A DNA stretch of 64,000 nt from Sphingobacterium wenxiniae (GTDB lineage: Bacteria > Bacteroidota > Bacteroidia > Sphingobacteriales > Sphingobacteriaceae): assembly GCF_900116225.1 (NCBI RefSeq), contig NZ_FOZZ01000003.1:62001-126000 (forward strand). The letters run 5' to 3'. Position numbers and translations under genes: made by a program. Position 1 is the stretch's first letter, and every line of letters starts with the position of its first letter. This document shows positions 19,282 to 28,097 of this stretch, piece by piece. The notes beneath the pieces were generated by a model. The model saw only the letters and a list, made by a program, of their open reading frames with translations. It did not search any database and was not told the DNA's origin.

Positions 19282-19313
19282 CTAATATATCCTTTACAAG
19301 ACAAGCATGCAAA
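19282..19313 (-). promoter_or_regulatory. Promoter of the GH88-lyase operon
   Basis: On the minus strand TTTG (19310-19313) and TATATTAG (19282-19289) are separated by exactly 20 bases. This fits the Bacteroidota pattern TTTG-N19-21-TAnnTTTG with one mismatch. The predicted start lies about 14 bases before the GH88 ATG. Confidence 0.6.
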
Positions 19314-19341
19314 TGGGAAAACATGCCGTTATCAACTACAA

Positions 19342-19369
19342 CGTTTTCAAAACGCGAGCAAACGTTTGC
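19342..19369. promoter_or_regulatory. Two palindromes resembling LacI-type operators
   Basis: GCAAACGTTTGC (19358-19369) is a perfect 12-bp palindrome with the central AAACGTTT typical of LacI-family operators. CGTTTTCAAAACG (19342-19354) is a second palindrome beside it. Both lie 30-60 bases upstream of the -33 element of the GH88-lyase promoter. No LacI-family gene is in the window. Confidence 0.45.
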
Positions 19370-19380
19370 GTAAAATAATA

Positions 19381-19420
19381 TAATTTTTAGTCTCGGGGTT
19401 AACCCCGAGACTAAAAATTA
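19381..19420. terminator. Perfect 40-bp palindrome, probable terminator
   Basis: The left half (ending GTCTCGGGGTT) is the exact reverse complement of the right half. The palindrome overlaps the stop codon of the CoA-binding gene and separates it from the PUL operon control region. The GC core with A/T flanks suits a bidirectional terminator, although the T tract is interrupted. Confidence 0.65.
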
Positions 19421-19777
19421 ATACTGGTTCGTATTCAACATCACCAGCGTGCAAGCCTCCACAGCCTCTATACCAGCGGCTTCAAGTTTCGCCTTTAATT
19501 CCTCATTCTCCGTACCAGGGTTGAAAATTACCCTGTTGGGCTTCGTCTGCAATATATAGTCGTAATACACCGGTTGGTTTTTCGGGCCCACATAAAGCGT
19601 AATGGTGTCAATATCATTATGTATACGATCCGTAGATTCAATCTCTACTCCTGCCACCTCACCAACTTTTCTACCAACATTGACAATCGGATACCCCTTA
19701 CGAACTAACTTATTGGCAACCAGATAAGAATACCGAGCAGAATTTGTACTCGCACCAAGGATTAATGTTTTTTTCAT
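19418..19777 (-). CDS. CoA-binding domain protein (YccU-like)
   Basis: A small single-domain Rossmann-like protein of the CoA_binding_2 family. The nucleotide loop LILGASTNSARYSY is at the N-terminus, and GYPIVNVGRK, TLYVGPKNQP and RVIFNPGTEN follow in the usual order. Its 119 residues match the family. It has no catalytic residues that I can name; relatives bind CoA or a related nucleotide, but the biological role is unsettled. It starts 23 bases after the serine hydrolase gene and is probably co-transcribed with it. Confidence 0.88.
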   Translation of the reverse strand: MKKTLILGASTNSARYSYLVANKLVRKGYPIVNVGRKVGEVAGVEIESTDRIHNDIDTITLYVGPKNQPVYYDYILQTKPNRVIFNPGTENEELKAKLEAAGIEAVEACTLVMLNTNQY

Positions 19778-19800
19778 ACAATTGAAATATGTGTTATAAG

Positions 19801-20991
19801 TTAGTTTACTATAAAATCTCCATTTGCATTATATGCATTTTGCCTCAAAATAGGCATTTTTAAAATTTCATACAACTCATCCAGCTTTACTAAGCTCCCA
19901 TTAGCCATATTGGAGAGTAGCACAATGGTAATATCACTCGTTAAATCCCGGACATACAAGTTACGAAAACCGTGCCACCATCCTGTATGATAGACAATCT
20001 GATTTCCTTCCGGAGAAAACGTTCGCCAACCATAACCATAGCTAAAAAGATTACGCTTCGCATCGTTCCTCGGTAAATAAGCCGAATCCAAAAGAGCTTT
20101 ATCTAAAACACGACCTTCATTTAAAGCCCTATCCAACAGATACAAATCCTGAACAGTGCTATAAATTCCTTTATCACCCACCGGGCCATCCAGAAAATTC
20201 TGAACAACAGAACGACGCCATACCTTGTCATGTCCGATTACATCTGTCGGTATCTTTTCGTATACCGCTTTAGACAAAACGGCTGTATTTTTCATTCCCG
20301 CAGGTCTAAAAATCTTTTCATTCATGTACACGGCGAAATCCTGACCAGTAACCTTTTCAATAATGCCCGCAAGCACCATATAATTGGAATTATTGTAATG
20401 GAAACGACCGTCCGGTGCACCATATCGATTTGGCTTATGTTCAATCAACAAGTTGATCGCATCCATATTGCTCATCCCCTTTTTCTTATCCTTCCACACT
20501 CCTTCGGCGAAATAGACATAATTTGGTAGTCCACTACGATGCGTTAACAGCATTTGTATCGTGATGCCCGGATAAGGGAAGTCGGGAAAAAAGTCATTAA
20601 CCGTCTGATCCAGTCGAACCTTTTCTTCCTCGACCAATTTGAGTACGCCCAATGCCGTCATCGGTTTTGATACCGACGCCAGTTCAAATTTAGAATCTAT
20701 TTTCAAGCTATCTTTTTTAAGATAATCCGCCCAGCCAAAGGTATTTTGATAGATAATCTTTCCCTTCTGTGCAATGAGCACATTCCCGTTAAAAGCTGAT
20801 TTCTGATGAAGCTTTTGCATAAAATCATCTATTTGCTTATTGGCTTCTTCAGGTTGATAAAGTAGCGCAATGCTATCTTTTTCTTCCTGCTTTTGCTCTA
20901 TTACTCGCTGCTTGGCCTCCGGAGAGGAGCATGCTAAAAATCCAATTACAATACCTACTACAATACTTAATCTCAAAAAATTCACGTTCAC
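19801..20991 (-). CDS. Serine hydrolase, class C beta-lactamase-like lipoprotein
   Basis: A cell-envelope serine hydrolase of the beta-lactamase/penicillin-binding-protein fold. A lipobox ends at Cys21 (GIVIGFLAC). The nucleophile motif SxxK is Ser106-Val-Ser-Lys109 (ELASVSKPM), the second motif is YxN (HYNNSNYMVLAG), and a His-x-Gly-like third motif is seen in VYHTGWWHGF. The length of 396 residues is normal. The start is GTG: 20991 is used here, and a second GTG at 20985 is equally placed. Substrate is unknown: members include esterases, D-aminopeptidases and peptidoglycan enzymes, so an antibiotic resistance role should not be assumed. Confidence 0.85.
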   Translation of the reverse strand: MNVNFLRLSIVVGIVIGFLACSSPEAKQRVIEQKQEEKDSIALLYQPEEANKQIDDFMQKLHQKSAFNGNVLIAQKGKIIYQNTFGWADYLKKDSLKIDSKFELASVSKPMTALGVLKLVEEEKVRLDQTVNDFFPDFPYPGITIQMLLTHRSGLPNYVYFAEGVWKDKKKGMSNMDAINLLIEHKPNRYGAPDGRFHYNNSNYMVLAGIIEKVTGQDFAVYMNEKIFRPAGMKNTAVLSKAVYEKIPTDVIGHDKVWRRSVVQNFLDGPVGDKGIYSTVQDLYLLDRALNEGRVLDKALLDSAYLPRNDAKRNLFSYGYGWRTFSPEGNQIVYHTGWWHGFRNLYVRDLTSDITIVLLSNMANGSLVKLDELYEILKMPILRQNAYNANGDFIVN

Positions 20992-21080
20992 AAAAATCCC
21001 CTAAATAATAGTGTTCTTCAATGTTTAATACAGTTCTCCCAAAATAGTATTTATTCAAAAGAAAATCAACAAAAATAGAT

Positions 21081-21127
21081 AAAATAAAAAACGGTCCTGG
21101 AAAATTCCCAGGACCGTTTTTTATTTT
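21081..21127 (-). terminator. Terminator after pdhC
   Basis: A perfect 20-bp stem (core ACGGTCCTGG) has a 7-base loop, and the stem ends in a T-rich strand. It lies 16 bases after the pdhC stop codon and isolates it from the serine hydrolase gene downstream. Confidence 0.92.
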
Positions 21128-21142
21128 ATCAGCAAATATGTG

Positions 21143-22771
21143 TTATGCTAAAAGTCGGATTGGTGCTTCTAACAAGCCTTTCAATGTCTGTAAGAAAGCC
21201 GCACCTGTTGCCCCATCCACTACGCGGTGATCGCAACCTAAAGTAAGTTTCATGATGTTACCAGGAACTACTGCTCCATCCTTCACCACCGGAACCTGTT
21301 GAATTGCGCCAACAGATAGAATTGCGCCATCAGGAGAGTTGATGATCGATGTAAATTCGTCAATACCAAACATACCCAGGTTAGATACGGTGAACGTAGA
21401 TCCTTCCCAATCTGCAGGTGTTAATTTCTTAGTTTTTGCTTTTCCTGCAAAGTCTTTCACCTCTGCCGAAATATGCGATAGGCTCTTGCCATCTGCAAAG
21501 CGTACAACAGGAACCAATAAACCGTCTTCCACGGCCATAGCAACGCCAATATTGGTATGCTCATTGAAACGGATCTTATCGCCTTGCCATGAAGAATTTA
21601 CGGCAGGGTGTTGTTTCAATGCTACAGCTACCGCTTTGATAACGATGTCATTGAAAGAGACTTTTACCGGTGCTACCGTATTGATTTGTGCACGCGCTGC
21701 AATAGCGTTGTCCATATCGATACTTACCGTCAAATAGAAATGTGGCGCTGTAAACAACGATTCTCCCAAACGGCGAGCGATGGTTTTACGCATTTGCGAT
21801 ACATTTTGCTCAGTATATTTCTCTTCACCAACGTACTGTGGCAAGGAGATCGTTTTGGTTTCTGTAGCTGGGGCAGAAGTAGCTTCTGCTGCTTTTGGAG
21901 CTGCAGAAGGAACAAAGCTCTCTACGTCTTTCTTCACTACGCGTCCCCCTTCAGCAGAACCTTTTACATCGTTCAAGTTGATACCTTTCTCTTTCGCAAT
22001 TTTGCGTGCTAATGGAGAAGCTTTCACTCTTGAATCATCATTCGAGCTGCTTGAAGCCGCTGGTGCCGCGCTTTCTGCCTTAGCTTCCGCTTTAGGGGCT
22101 TCGGCTTTATCCGCTTTGGTAGATGATTTTGGCTTTTGGTTCAATAAAGGGGTTACATCTGTACCTGCAGGACCTACAATAGCAATAATGTCGTTCACTT
22201 TCGCTGCTTGGCCAGCTTCTACACCAACATACAACAATGTACCTTCTGCATAAGCAGTCACTTCCATTGTCGCCTTATCGGTTTCTACATCTGCAATAGC
22301 ATCATCTGATTTAATCGTATCCCCAACTTTAAAGTTCCATTGTGCAATGACACCTTCAGTCATGGTATCACTCAACAAGGGCATCGTGATTACCGTACAA
22401 TCTAAATCCTCAGCCGATACGGATGAAGTAGAATCTTCTTCTGTGGATTCTTCTTTTGCAGGTTCCGCTTTATCTTCTTTCGCTTCTTGCTTAGGGGCAT
22501 CGCCTCCTTCCAATAATGCTTTGTAATCTTCACCCTCTTCGCCCAAAACCGCGATAACAGCATCTACTGCTATCGCTTCACCTTCTTTAGGGCCAATATA
22601 TAACAATGTTCCTTCTTGATAAGATTCGAAGTCCATTGTTGCTTTGTCTGTTTCAACTTCTGCGATAAGATCGCCCGAGTTTACCTTGTCACCGACTTTT
22701 TTGTGCCATTTAGCGATAACCCCTTCGGTCATGGTATCGCTCATTTTCGGCATTTTTACTACTTCAGCCAT
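21143..22771 (-). CDS. pdhC: Pyruvate dehydrogenase E2, dihydrolipoamide acetyltransferase
   Basis: The core acetyltransferase of the pyruvate dehydrogenase complex, which transfers acetyl from lipoamide to CoA. Two lipoyl domains are present (each with the ETDKATM lysine loop, near residues 43 and 170), separated by Ala/Glu/Lys-rich linkers. A peripheral-subunit-binding domain follows (KASPLARKIAKEKGINL, about 250-285), and then the catalytic domain with DHRVVDGATGA near the C-terminus. The length of 542 residues suits a two-lipoyl E2. It follows pdhA by 45 bases. The E1 beta and E3 genes are not in the window, so they are encoded elsewhere. Confidence 0.95.
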   Translation of the reverse strand: MAEVVKMPKMSDTMTEGVIAKWHKKVGDKVNSGDLIAEVETDKATMDFESYQEGTLLYIGPKEGEAIAVDAVIAVLGEEGEDYKALLEGGDAPKQEAKEDKAEPAKEESTEEDSTSSVSAEDLDCTVITMPLLSDTMTEGVIAQWNFKVGDTIKSDDAIADVETDKATMEVTAYAEGTLLYVGVEAGQAAKVNDIIAIVGPAGTDVTPLLNQKPKSSTKADKAEAPKAEAKAESAAPAASSSSNDDSRVKASPLARKIAKEKGINLNDVKGSAEGGRVVKKDVESFVPSAAPKAAEATSAPATETKTISLPQYVGEEKYTEQNVSQMRKTIARRLGESLFTAPHFYLTVSIDMDNAIAARAQINTVAPVKVSFNDIVIKAVAVALKQHPAVNSSWQGDKIRFNEHTNIGVAMAVEDGLLVPVVRFADGKSLSHISAEVKDFAGKAKTKKLTPADWEGSTFTVSNLGMFGIDEFTSIINSPDGAILSVGAIQQVPVVKDGAVVPGNIMKLTLGCDHRVVDGATGAAFLQTLKGLLEAPIRLLA

Positions 22772-22816
22772 TTGTTATAGTAGATTATATCTTTAAGTTA
22801 AAGTAATTCCGCTTAA

Positions 22817-23812
22817 TTAATCCATTACAAAAGGATAATCCTCCTGCACGTATATATCTTCATAGATTGCTGAAGGATCTGGATAAGGTGACTCTTCTGC
22901 AAATTTCACAGAATCTTCAACTACTTTTTTCACACCAGCTTCTACTTCCGCAAACCAAGCCTCATCAGCATATTTGTTTTCCAAAATTGCCGCTTTGGTT
23001 GAAAGCAATGGATCACGACCTTTATACTCTTCTAATTCTTCTTTTGTACGGTATTTAGCCGGATCGGACATCGAGTGTCCTTTATAACGGTATGTACGGA
23101 TTTCCAAGAAAGTAGGTCCTTCACCTGCACGTGCACGTTGTACAGCTTCATCCATCGCATTGTGGACAGCGACAACATCCATTCCGTCAACAGGTGCACT
23201 TGGCATGTCAAAACCTAAACCTATCTTATAAATGTCCTCCATATTGGTCGTACGTTTTACGGAAGTACCCATCGCGTAACCATTGTTCTCACAAACAAAG
23301 ATAACAGGTAATTTCCACAACATGGCCATGTTGAAGGTTTCGTTCAATGCACCTTGACGCACTGCACCATCACCCATAAAACAAACGTTAACATTATCAT
23401 TGCCCAAGTATTTTTCAGCAAAAGCAATACCAGCTCCCAAAGGAATCTGACCACCAACGATACCGTGTCCGCCCATCATTTTATGTTCTTTGGAGAAGAA
23501 GTGCATAGACCCCCCTTTTCCTTTGGAACATCCGGTCACTTTACCAAAAAGCTCTGCCATACATTCGTTAGCCGACATACCTTTTGCCAAAGCATGAGCA
23601 TGGTCACGGTAAGATGTAATTACAGAATCTTCTGGCCGAGTTGCAGAGATAGTTCCTGCCATGACAGCTTCCTGACCAATGTAAAGGTGACAAAATCCAC
23701 GGATTTTTTGCTGACCATATAGCTGACCTGCTTTCTCCTCGAACTTGCGCATGAGTAGCATAGATTTATACCACTCTAAATATGTTTCTTTTGTTATAGG
23801 TGTTGAACTCAT
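22817..23812 (-). CDS. pdhA: Pyruvate dehydrogenase E1 alpha subunit
   Basis: The thiamine-diphosphate-dependent decarboxylase alpha chain, which pairs with a beta chain encoded elsewhere. The TPP-binding motif runs from GDGAVRQGALNE to VCENNGYAMGT. The phosphorylation-loop-like segment YRYKGHSMSDPAKYRT is also present. The length of 331 residues is typical. It is the first gene of a pdhA-pdhC pair. The subfamily is distinguished from 2-oxoisovalerate dehydrogenase by closeness to PDH patterns and by the adjacent E2, but this is by eye. Confidence 0.93.
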   Translation of the reverse strand: MSSTPITKETYLEWYKSMLLMRKFEEKAGQLYGQQKIRGFCHLYIGQEAVMAGTISATRPEDSVITSYRDHAHALAKGMSANECMAELFGKVTGCSKGKGGSMHFFSKEHKMMGGHGIVGGQIPLGAGIAFAEKYLGNDNVNVCFMGDGAVRQGALNETFNMAMLWKLPVIFVCENNGYAMGTSVKRTTNMEDIYKIGLGFDMPSAPVDGMDVVAVHNAMDEAVQRARAGEGPTFLEIRTYRYKGHSMSDPAKYRTKEELEEYKGRDPLLSTKAAILENKYADEAWFAEVEAGVKKVVEDSVKFAEESPYPDPSAIYEDIYVQEDYPFVMD

Positions 23813-23947
23813 TTTAAATGAATTGAATTTCTTAACTAAACCGAGACAAATCTAATCAATTATAACGATATTTCGGATAAATTTTCAGACGGAAATAACC
23901 GACTTTTGTCACAAAATCAATAAATAAGCCACAAAAGGCATGAAAAA

Positions 23948-25327
23948 TTATTTCAACCGAGCGATTACATCTTCTGCCGAAAGCTTTTGCTGTTCCCCCG
24001 TCTCCATATGCTTCAGGGAAAGTAATCCCGATTGCATCTCTTCTTCCCCAATCAACAACACATACGGAATCCGTTTTGCATCCGCATAGCTCATCTGCTT
24101 TTTCAGTTTCGCAGCTGTAGGATATAACTCTGTTGCAATGCCTTCCTGACGAAATTTCTGTAGCAAAGGCAAGGTAAATAGCTCCGTTGATTTATCAAAA
24201 TTGGCAATAAGCACTTTCGTCGTCGCTCCTGCCGATTGCGGGAATAGTCCCAACTCTTCCAATACATCGTATATACGGTCCGCACCAAAGGAAACACCGA
24301 CACCGGTCAAATCTTTCAAACCAAACATCCCGGTTAAATCGTCGTAACGACCTCCTCCTCCAATGCTTCCCATAGCAACCTCATTGGTCTTCACCTCAAA
24401 GATACAGCCTGTATAATAGTTAAGCCCTCGAGCTAGCGTTATATCCACTTCAACACATTTCGTCAATAACTCCGCACAACCTAGGGATGTGATATAAGCA
24501 AACACTTCCTCTATCTCAGCCACGCCTTGTAAACCGGTTGTTGACTGCGCAAGCACTTCTTTGATCTGTGTCAATTTCTCGGTATTATCGCCTTCCAAAA
24601 GGATAATAGGTTTCAATACTTCTAAATCTTCCGCTGAAAATCCTCGCTCGATAAGTTCTTTATTTACCCCTTCCAAGCCTATTTTATCCAACTTGTCGAT
24701 CGCTACTGTCATATCCACGATAAGCTCTGGCTTACCGATAACCTCGGCGATACCGGTCAAAATCTTACGGTTATTGATCTTTATCGTAAAATCCCGCAAT
24801 CCCAACAAGGACAACGCTTCATGGTAAATAAGGATAAACTCCGCTTCATTCAATAATGAAGGTGAACCCACCACATCTACATCGCACTGATAAAACTCCC
24901 TATAACGACCACGCTGCGGACGATCCGCACGCCATACCGGCTGAATCTGAAAACGCTTGAACGGCATAGCCAATTCATGCTGATGCATAACCACATAACG
25001 GGCAAAGGGGACAGTCAGATCATAGCGCAACGCTTTCTCTGAAATATGAGGGATTAACTTGTTCGAGGATTTTTCCTGCAACAGGTTTTCCGGAGCTTTA
25101 CTAAGATAATCACCAGAATTAAGTATCTTGAAGATCAACTTATCGCCTTCCTCCCCATATTTACCTGTTAACGTAGATAAATTTTCAAAAGAAGGTGTTT
25201 GGATTTCGTTGTACCCAAATTTTTTGAAAACTGTTTTTAGAGTATTGAAGATATAATTTCTTTTCTCCATTTCTGCCGGAGAAAAATCACGTGTGCCTTT
25301 CGCTAAAGAAGGTTTTATAGTCGCCAT
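23948..25327 (-). CDS. hisS: Histidyl-tRNA synthetase
   Basis: Class II aminoacyl-tRNA synthetase that charges tRNA-His. Motif 2 (FKRFQIQPVWRADRPQRGRYREF), the histidine-specific motif LARGLNYYTGCIFEV, motif 3 (GGGGRYDDLTGMFG with GVSFGADRI) and a C-terminal anticodon-binding domain are all present. The length of 459 residues is normal. A TACCTTTG box ends 5 bases before the ATG, so the transcript may begin at or near the start codon. It is transcribed alone. Confidence 0.96.
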   Translation of the reverse strand: MATIKPSLAKGTRDFSPAEMEKRNYIFNTLKTVFKKFGYNEIQTPSFENLSTLTGKYGEEGDKLIFKILNSGDYLSKAPENLLQEKSSNKLIPHISEKALRYDLTVPFARYVVMHQHELAMPFKRFQIQPVWRADRPQRGRYREFYQCDVDVVGSPSLLNEAEFILIYHEALSLLGLRDFTIKINNRKILTGIAEVIGKPELIVDMTVAIDKLDKIGLEGVNKELIERGFSAEDLEVLKPIILLEGDNTEKLTQIKEVLAQSTTGLQGVAEIEEVFAYITSLGCAELLTKCVEVDITLARGLNYYTGCIFEVKTNEVAMGSIGGGGRYDDLTGMFGLKDLTGVGVSFGADRIYDVLEELGLFPQSAGATTKVLIANFDKSTELFTLPLLQKFRQEGIATELYPTAAKLKKQMSYADAKRIPYVLLIGEEEMQSGLLSLKHMETGEQQKLSAEDVIARLK

Positions 25328-25331
25328 AGCG

Positions 25332-25339
25332 CAAAGGTA
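25332..25339 (-). promoter_or_regulatory. -7 box (TACCTTTG) abutting hisS ATG
   Basis: It matches TAnnTTTG exactly, and its last G is 5 bases before the A of the start codon. The expected transcription start would coincide with the start codon. No clear -33 TTTG is seen. Confidence 0.55.
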
Positions 25340-25519
25340 ATAAAAAAGGAGTTTTAGAAATTAATTGTTTAAAGAGATTAGGGGTTTAATTGCTTAAAAG
25401 AGGTTAGGTGGTTAAGTGTTTGGAGCTTATTGTTGAAAAGGGAAAGAAGAACTAAGCGTTTATGTTAACAGTGAGAAAGCTAAACCTTAACCCGTTAACT
25501 CCTAAACAACTAACCAAAA
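25340..25519. repeat. Degenerate TTAAGTG-like spacer between rnc and hisS
   Basis: About 180 bases made of variants of GGTTTAATTG, GGTTAAGTG and TAACC words, without a gene or a clear hairpin. The composition suggests decayed short repeats; no function is assigned. Confidence 0.35.
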
Positions 25520-26266
25520 TTAAACTGTTTCGGTTTCAAATACCTTTAGGTTTTCACAGGCTTTTTCAGCGGCAAGTTTCTCTGCGCTTTTCTTATTGAA
25601 ATCCTTCCCTACGCCGCAAGATTCCCCATCGACCATCACCTCTACTGTGAAGAGTTTCGAGGACTCTCCCGGAGGGTTTTCCACTTGCACAAATTGCACG
25701 TCTTTCCCTAAATGCTGACACCATTCAATTAACCGGCTTTTGAAATTGGTTTCGGTAATTTCCAACAGATGAATATCAACATGAGGCTTAATAATGCGTG
25801 TAAGCAGGAACTCCCGAGTGAAACGGTAGCCTTTGTCGATATACACAGCACCGATCAGTGCCTCAAAAGCATCGCCCAACAATGAGCCTTGTTTATTGGG
25901 ATAGTGAATCATTCGGGCATCATATTCAATAAGCTCATTGAACCCCAACTTACGGGAAAGTTGGTTAAGATTAGCTCGGCTTACGATTTTGGAGCGCAAC
26001 TCCGTCAGAAAACCTTCGTCTTTATATGGATATAACTTAAACAGCAATTCGGCCACTACAGAGCCTAACACTGCATCCCCCAAAAACTCCAAACGTTCAT
26101 TGCTATTCTTTACCCCCTCTTTGATAGGGATAGCGACAGATTTATGCCGAAAGGCCATCTGATAAAGCTTTACATTGCCAGGCACAAAGCCAAGAATGTT
26201 CTTTAGTTTACGGATGTAAGCTTTATTCGGTGAGAAGTACAAGTAATATATCCTTGACAAAGGCAT
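25520..26266 (-). CDS. rnc: Ribonuclease III
   Basis: Endonuclease that cleaves double-stranded RNA in rRNA and mRNA processing. The RNase III signature NERLEFLGDAVLG and the second acidic cluster GDAFEALIGAVYID carry the metal-binding Glu/Asp residues. A C-terminal double-stranded RNA-binding domain (residues about 175-243, ending KKSAEKLAAEKACENL) is present. The length of 248 residues is normal, with about 20 additional N-terminal residues. It is the last gene of acpP-fabF-rnc, a common order in Bacteroidota. A 13-bp imperfect hairpin (26286-26315) lies just before its start. Confidence 0.95.
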   Translation of the reverse strand: MPLSRIYYLYFSPNKAYIRKLKNILGFVPGNVKLYQMAFRHKSVAIPIKEGVKNSNERLEFLGDAVLGSVVAELLFKLYPYKDEGFLTELRSKIVSRANLNQLSRKLGFNELIEYDARMIHYPNKQGSLLGDAFEALIGAVYIDKGYRFTREFLLTRIIKPHVDIHLLEITETNFKSRLIEWCQHLGKDVQFVQVENPPGESSKLFTVEVMVDGESCGVGKDFNKKSAEKLAAEKACENLKVFETETV

Positions 26267-26285
26267 TCGCTATCTATAAACAAGC

Positions 26286-26315
26286 AATAGGCCGTTTCTT
26301 ACGAAACCGCCTATT
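26286..26315 (-). other. Hairpin in the fabF-rnc gap
   Basis: A 13-bp stem with one mismatch (outer AATAGG/CCTATT, inner GTTTC/GAAAC) and a TTAC loop, without a T run, sits 20 bases upstream of rnc. It is not a terminator. It could be an RNA processing site or mRNA stabiliser. Confidence 0.45.
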
Positions 26316-26346
26316 CATTTTATCTTGAACTAATATTTAACGACAT

Positions 26347-27600
26347 TTAAGCTTGGTATTTTTTCACAATAACAGTTGCATTGTGACCACCAAACCCAAA
26401 CGTATTGCTCAAAGCTGCGTTCACCACGCGTTTCTGAGCTTTGTTAAATGTAAAATTCAGGTTATTATCAATTTCCGGATCATCTGTAAAGTGGTTGATC
26501 GTTGGTGGAACGATGTCATTCTTCACGGACAAAATAGAAGCAATAGACTCTACCGCACCAGCAGCACCCAACAGGTGACCTGTCATTGATTTTGTGGAGC
26601 TGAGGTTTAACCTATAAGCATGTTCACCAAACAGACCGATAATAGCTTTTGGTTCACTTATATCCCCAACTGGTGTTGATGTACCATGAAGGTTGATATA
26701 ATCAATATCCGAATATTGGAGTCCTGCATCCTCAACAGCCATTTTCATCGCTAATTTAGCACCCAATCCTTCAGGATGAGATGCGGTAATGTGGTGCGCA
26801 TCGGCACTCATACCACCACCTGCTACTTCAGCATAGATTTTAGCGCCACGTGCTAATGCATGTTCCAGACTTTCCAGAATGATGGCTCCCGAACCTTCGC
26901 CCGAGACAAAACCATCACGGTCTTTATCAAATGGACGAGAAGCAGTCTTAGGATCATCATTACGTGTAGAAAGCGCATGCATTGCATTAAAGCCTCCGAT
27001 TCCCGCCTCATTCACAGTTGCTTCGGAGCCACCGGTTATAATAACATCGGCCTTACCTAAACGTATGTAGTTAAAGGCATCAATCATTGCGTTCGTAGCA
27101 GAAGCACAAGCAGAAACTGCAGAAAAATTTGGACCATGTAAACCATAACGCATAGAAATATGCCCTGGAGCTATATCAATAAGCATCTTAGGAATGAAAA
27201 AAGGATTGAAACGAGGTGTTCCATCTCCCCTGGTAAAGTTGGCAATCTCTTCCGTAAAAGTGGTTAAACCACCAATACCAGCTCCCCAGATAACGCCTAT
27301 ACGGTTTCTATCTAATTTATCAAATTCTAATCCAGCATCTTTTACTGCTTCATCTGTAGAAGCAATAGCATACTGAACAAAAGGATCGACTTTACGCGCC
27401 TCTTTGCGATCCATAAATTCATGTGGATCAAAACCCTTCACCTCGCAGGCGAATTGAGTTTTAAATTTCGACGCATCAAAATGCGTAATAGGAGCAGCGC
27501 CACTCACTCCATTGATTAACCCATCCCAGTATGCTGAGACAGTGTTACCTAATGGGGTAAGTGCGCCTAAACCTGTTACAACTACTCTTTTAAGCTCCAT
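26347..27600 (-). CDS. fabF: Beta-ketoacyl-ACP synthase II
   Basis: Condensing enzyme of fatty acid elongation, which adds malonyl-ACP units to acyl-ACP. Thiolase-fold motifs are complete: nucleophile Cys in SAVSACASATNAM, the two catalytic His residues in NLHGTSTPVGD and KSMTGHLLGAAGA, and the glycine-rich C-terminal NTFGFGGHNATVI. The length of 417 residues is normal for FabF. It starts 27 bases after acpP, its carrier-protein substrate, and is followed by rnc. Confidence 0.96.
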   Translation of the reverse strand: MELKRVVVTGLGALTPLGNTVSAYWDGLINGVSGAAPITHFDASKFKTQFACEVKGFDPHEFMDRKEARKVDPFVQYAIASTDEAVKDAGLEFDKLDRNRIGVIWGAGIGGLTTFTEEIANFTRGDGTPRFNPFFIPKMLIDIAPGHISMRYGLHGPNFSAVSACASATNAMIDAFNYIRLGKADVIITGGSEATVNEAGIGGFNAMHALSTRNDDPKTASRPFDKDRDGFVSGEGSGAIILESLEHALARGAKIYAEVAGGGMSADAHHITASHPEGLGAKLAMKMAVEDAGLQYSDIDYINLHGTSTPVGDISEPKAIIGLFGEHAYRLNLSSTKSMTGHLLGAAGAVESIASILSVKNDIVPPTINHFTDDPEIDNNLNFTFNKAQKRVVNAALSNTFGFGGHNATVIVKKYQA

Positions 27601-27626
27601 TAAATATGTTTGGCCTAATAAATTAG

Positions 27627-27863
27627 TTATTTAACGTTTGTTTCCAAGTAAGAGATAGCTTGACCTACTGTACTGATATTTTCAGCTTGGTCATCTGGAA
27701 TAGCTACGTTGAATTCTTTTTCAAATTCCATGATCAACTCAACTGTATCAAGTGAGTCTGCACCCAAATCATTCGTGAATGAAGCCTCTGGTGTTACTTC
27801 TGCTTCGTCTACACCTAACTTTTCAACGATAATTGCTTTTACTCTTGATGCGATATCTGACAT
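27627..27863 (-). CDS. acpP: Acyl carrier protein
   Basis: A 78-residue carrier of growing acyl chains. The phosphopantetheine attachment serine is in [13 protein letters not shown], the canonical DSL motif. It is acidic and four-helical, and its length is exactly that of the family. It is the first gene of the acpP-fabF-rnc unit. Confidence 0.97.
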   Translation of the reverse strand: MSDIASRVKAIIVEKLGVDEAEVTPEASFTNDLGADSLDTVELIMEFEKEFNVAIPDDQAENISTVGQAISYLETNVK

Positions 27864-27897
27864 GATTTTCTAATTTAATTTGTTTAATAAATCTGTG

Positions 27898-27928
27898 CAA
27901 AGAAAAATAAATTTCCCCAAAAATCAAA
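27898..27928 (-). promoter_or_regulatory. Probable acpP promoter
   Basis: TTTG (27925-27928) and TTTCTTTG (27898-27905) on the minus strand are 19 bases apart, close to the Bacteroidota -33/-7 pattern, with TT in place of TA. The predicted leader is about 30 bases. Confidence 0.45.
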
Positions 27929-28097
27929 CCTTTTTGATTTTTAGATACAAAATAAGAACGCATGAGAGCACAAAATGTCCTAAAAACAAACATTAAACTG
28001 CACTAAGCCAATATTAATAAAAAAAAATATATCTCGCAAACATTCGCACAACTTTAATTTCACAATAAGATAACACACCTCATATTTACACTAAATT

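Noticed and set aside
19801..20991. Antibiotic-resistance beta-lactamase
   Set aside because: Only the general fold motifs SxxK and YxN are seen; the family is broad and no class C-specific pattern is clear.
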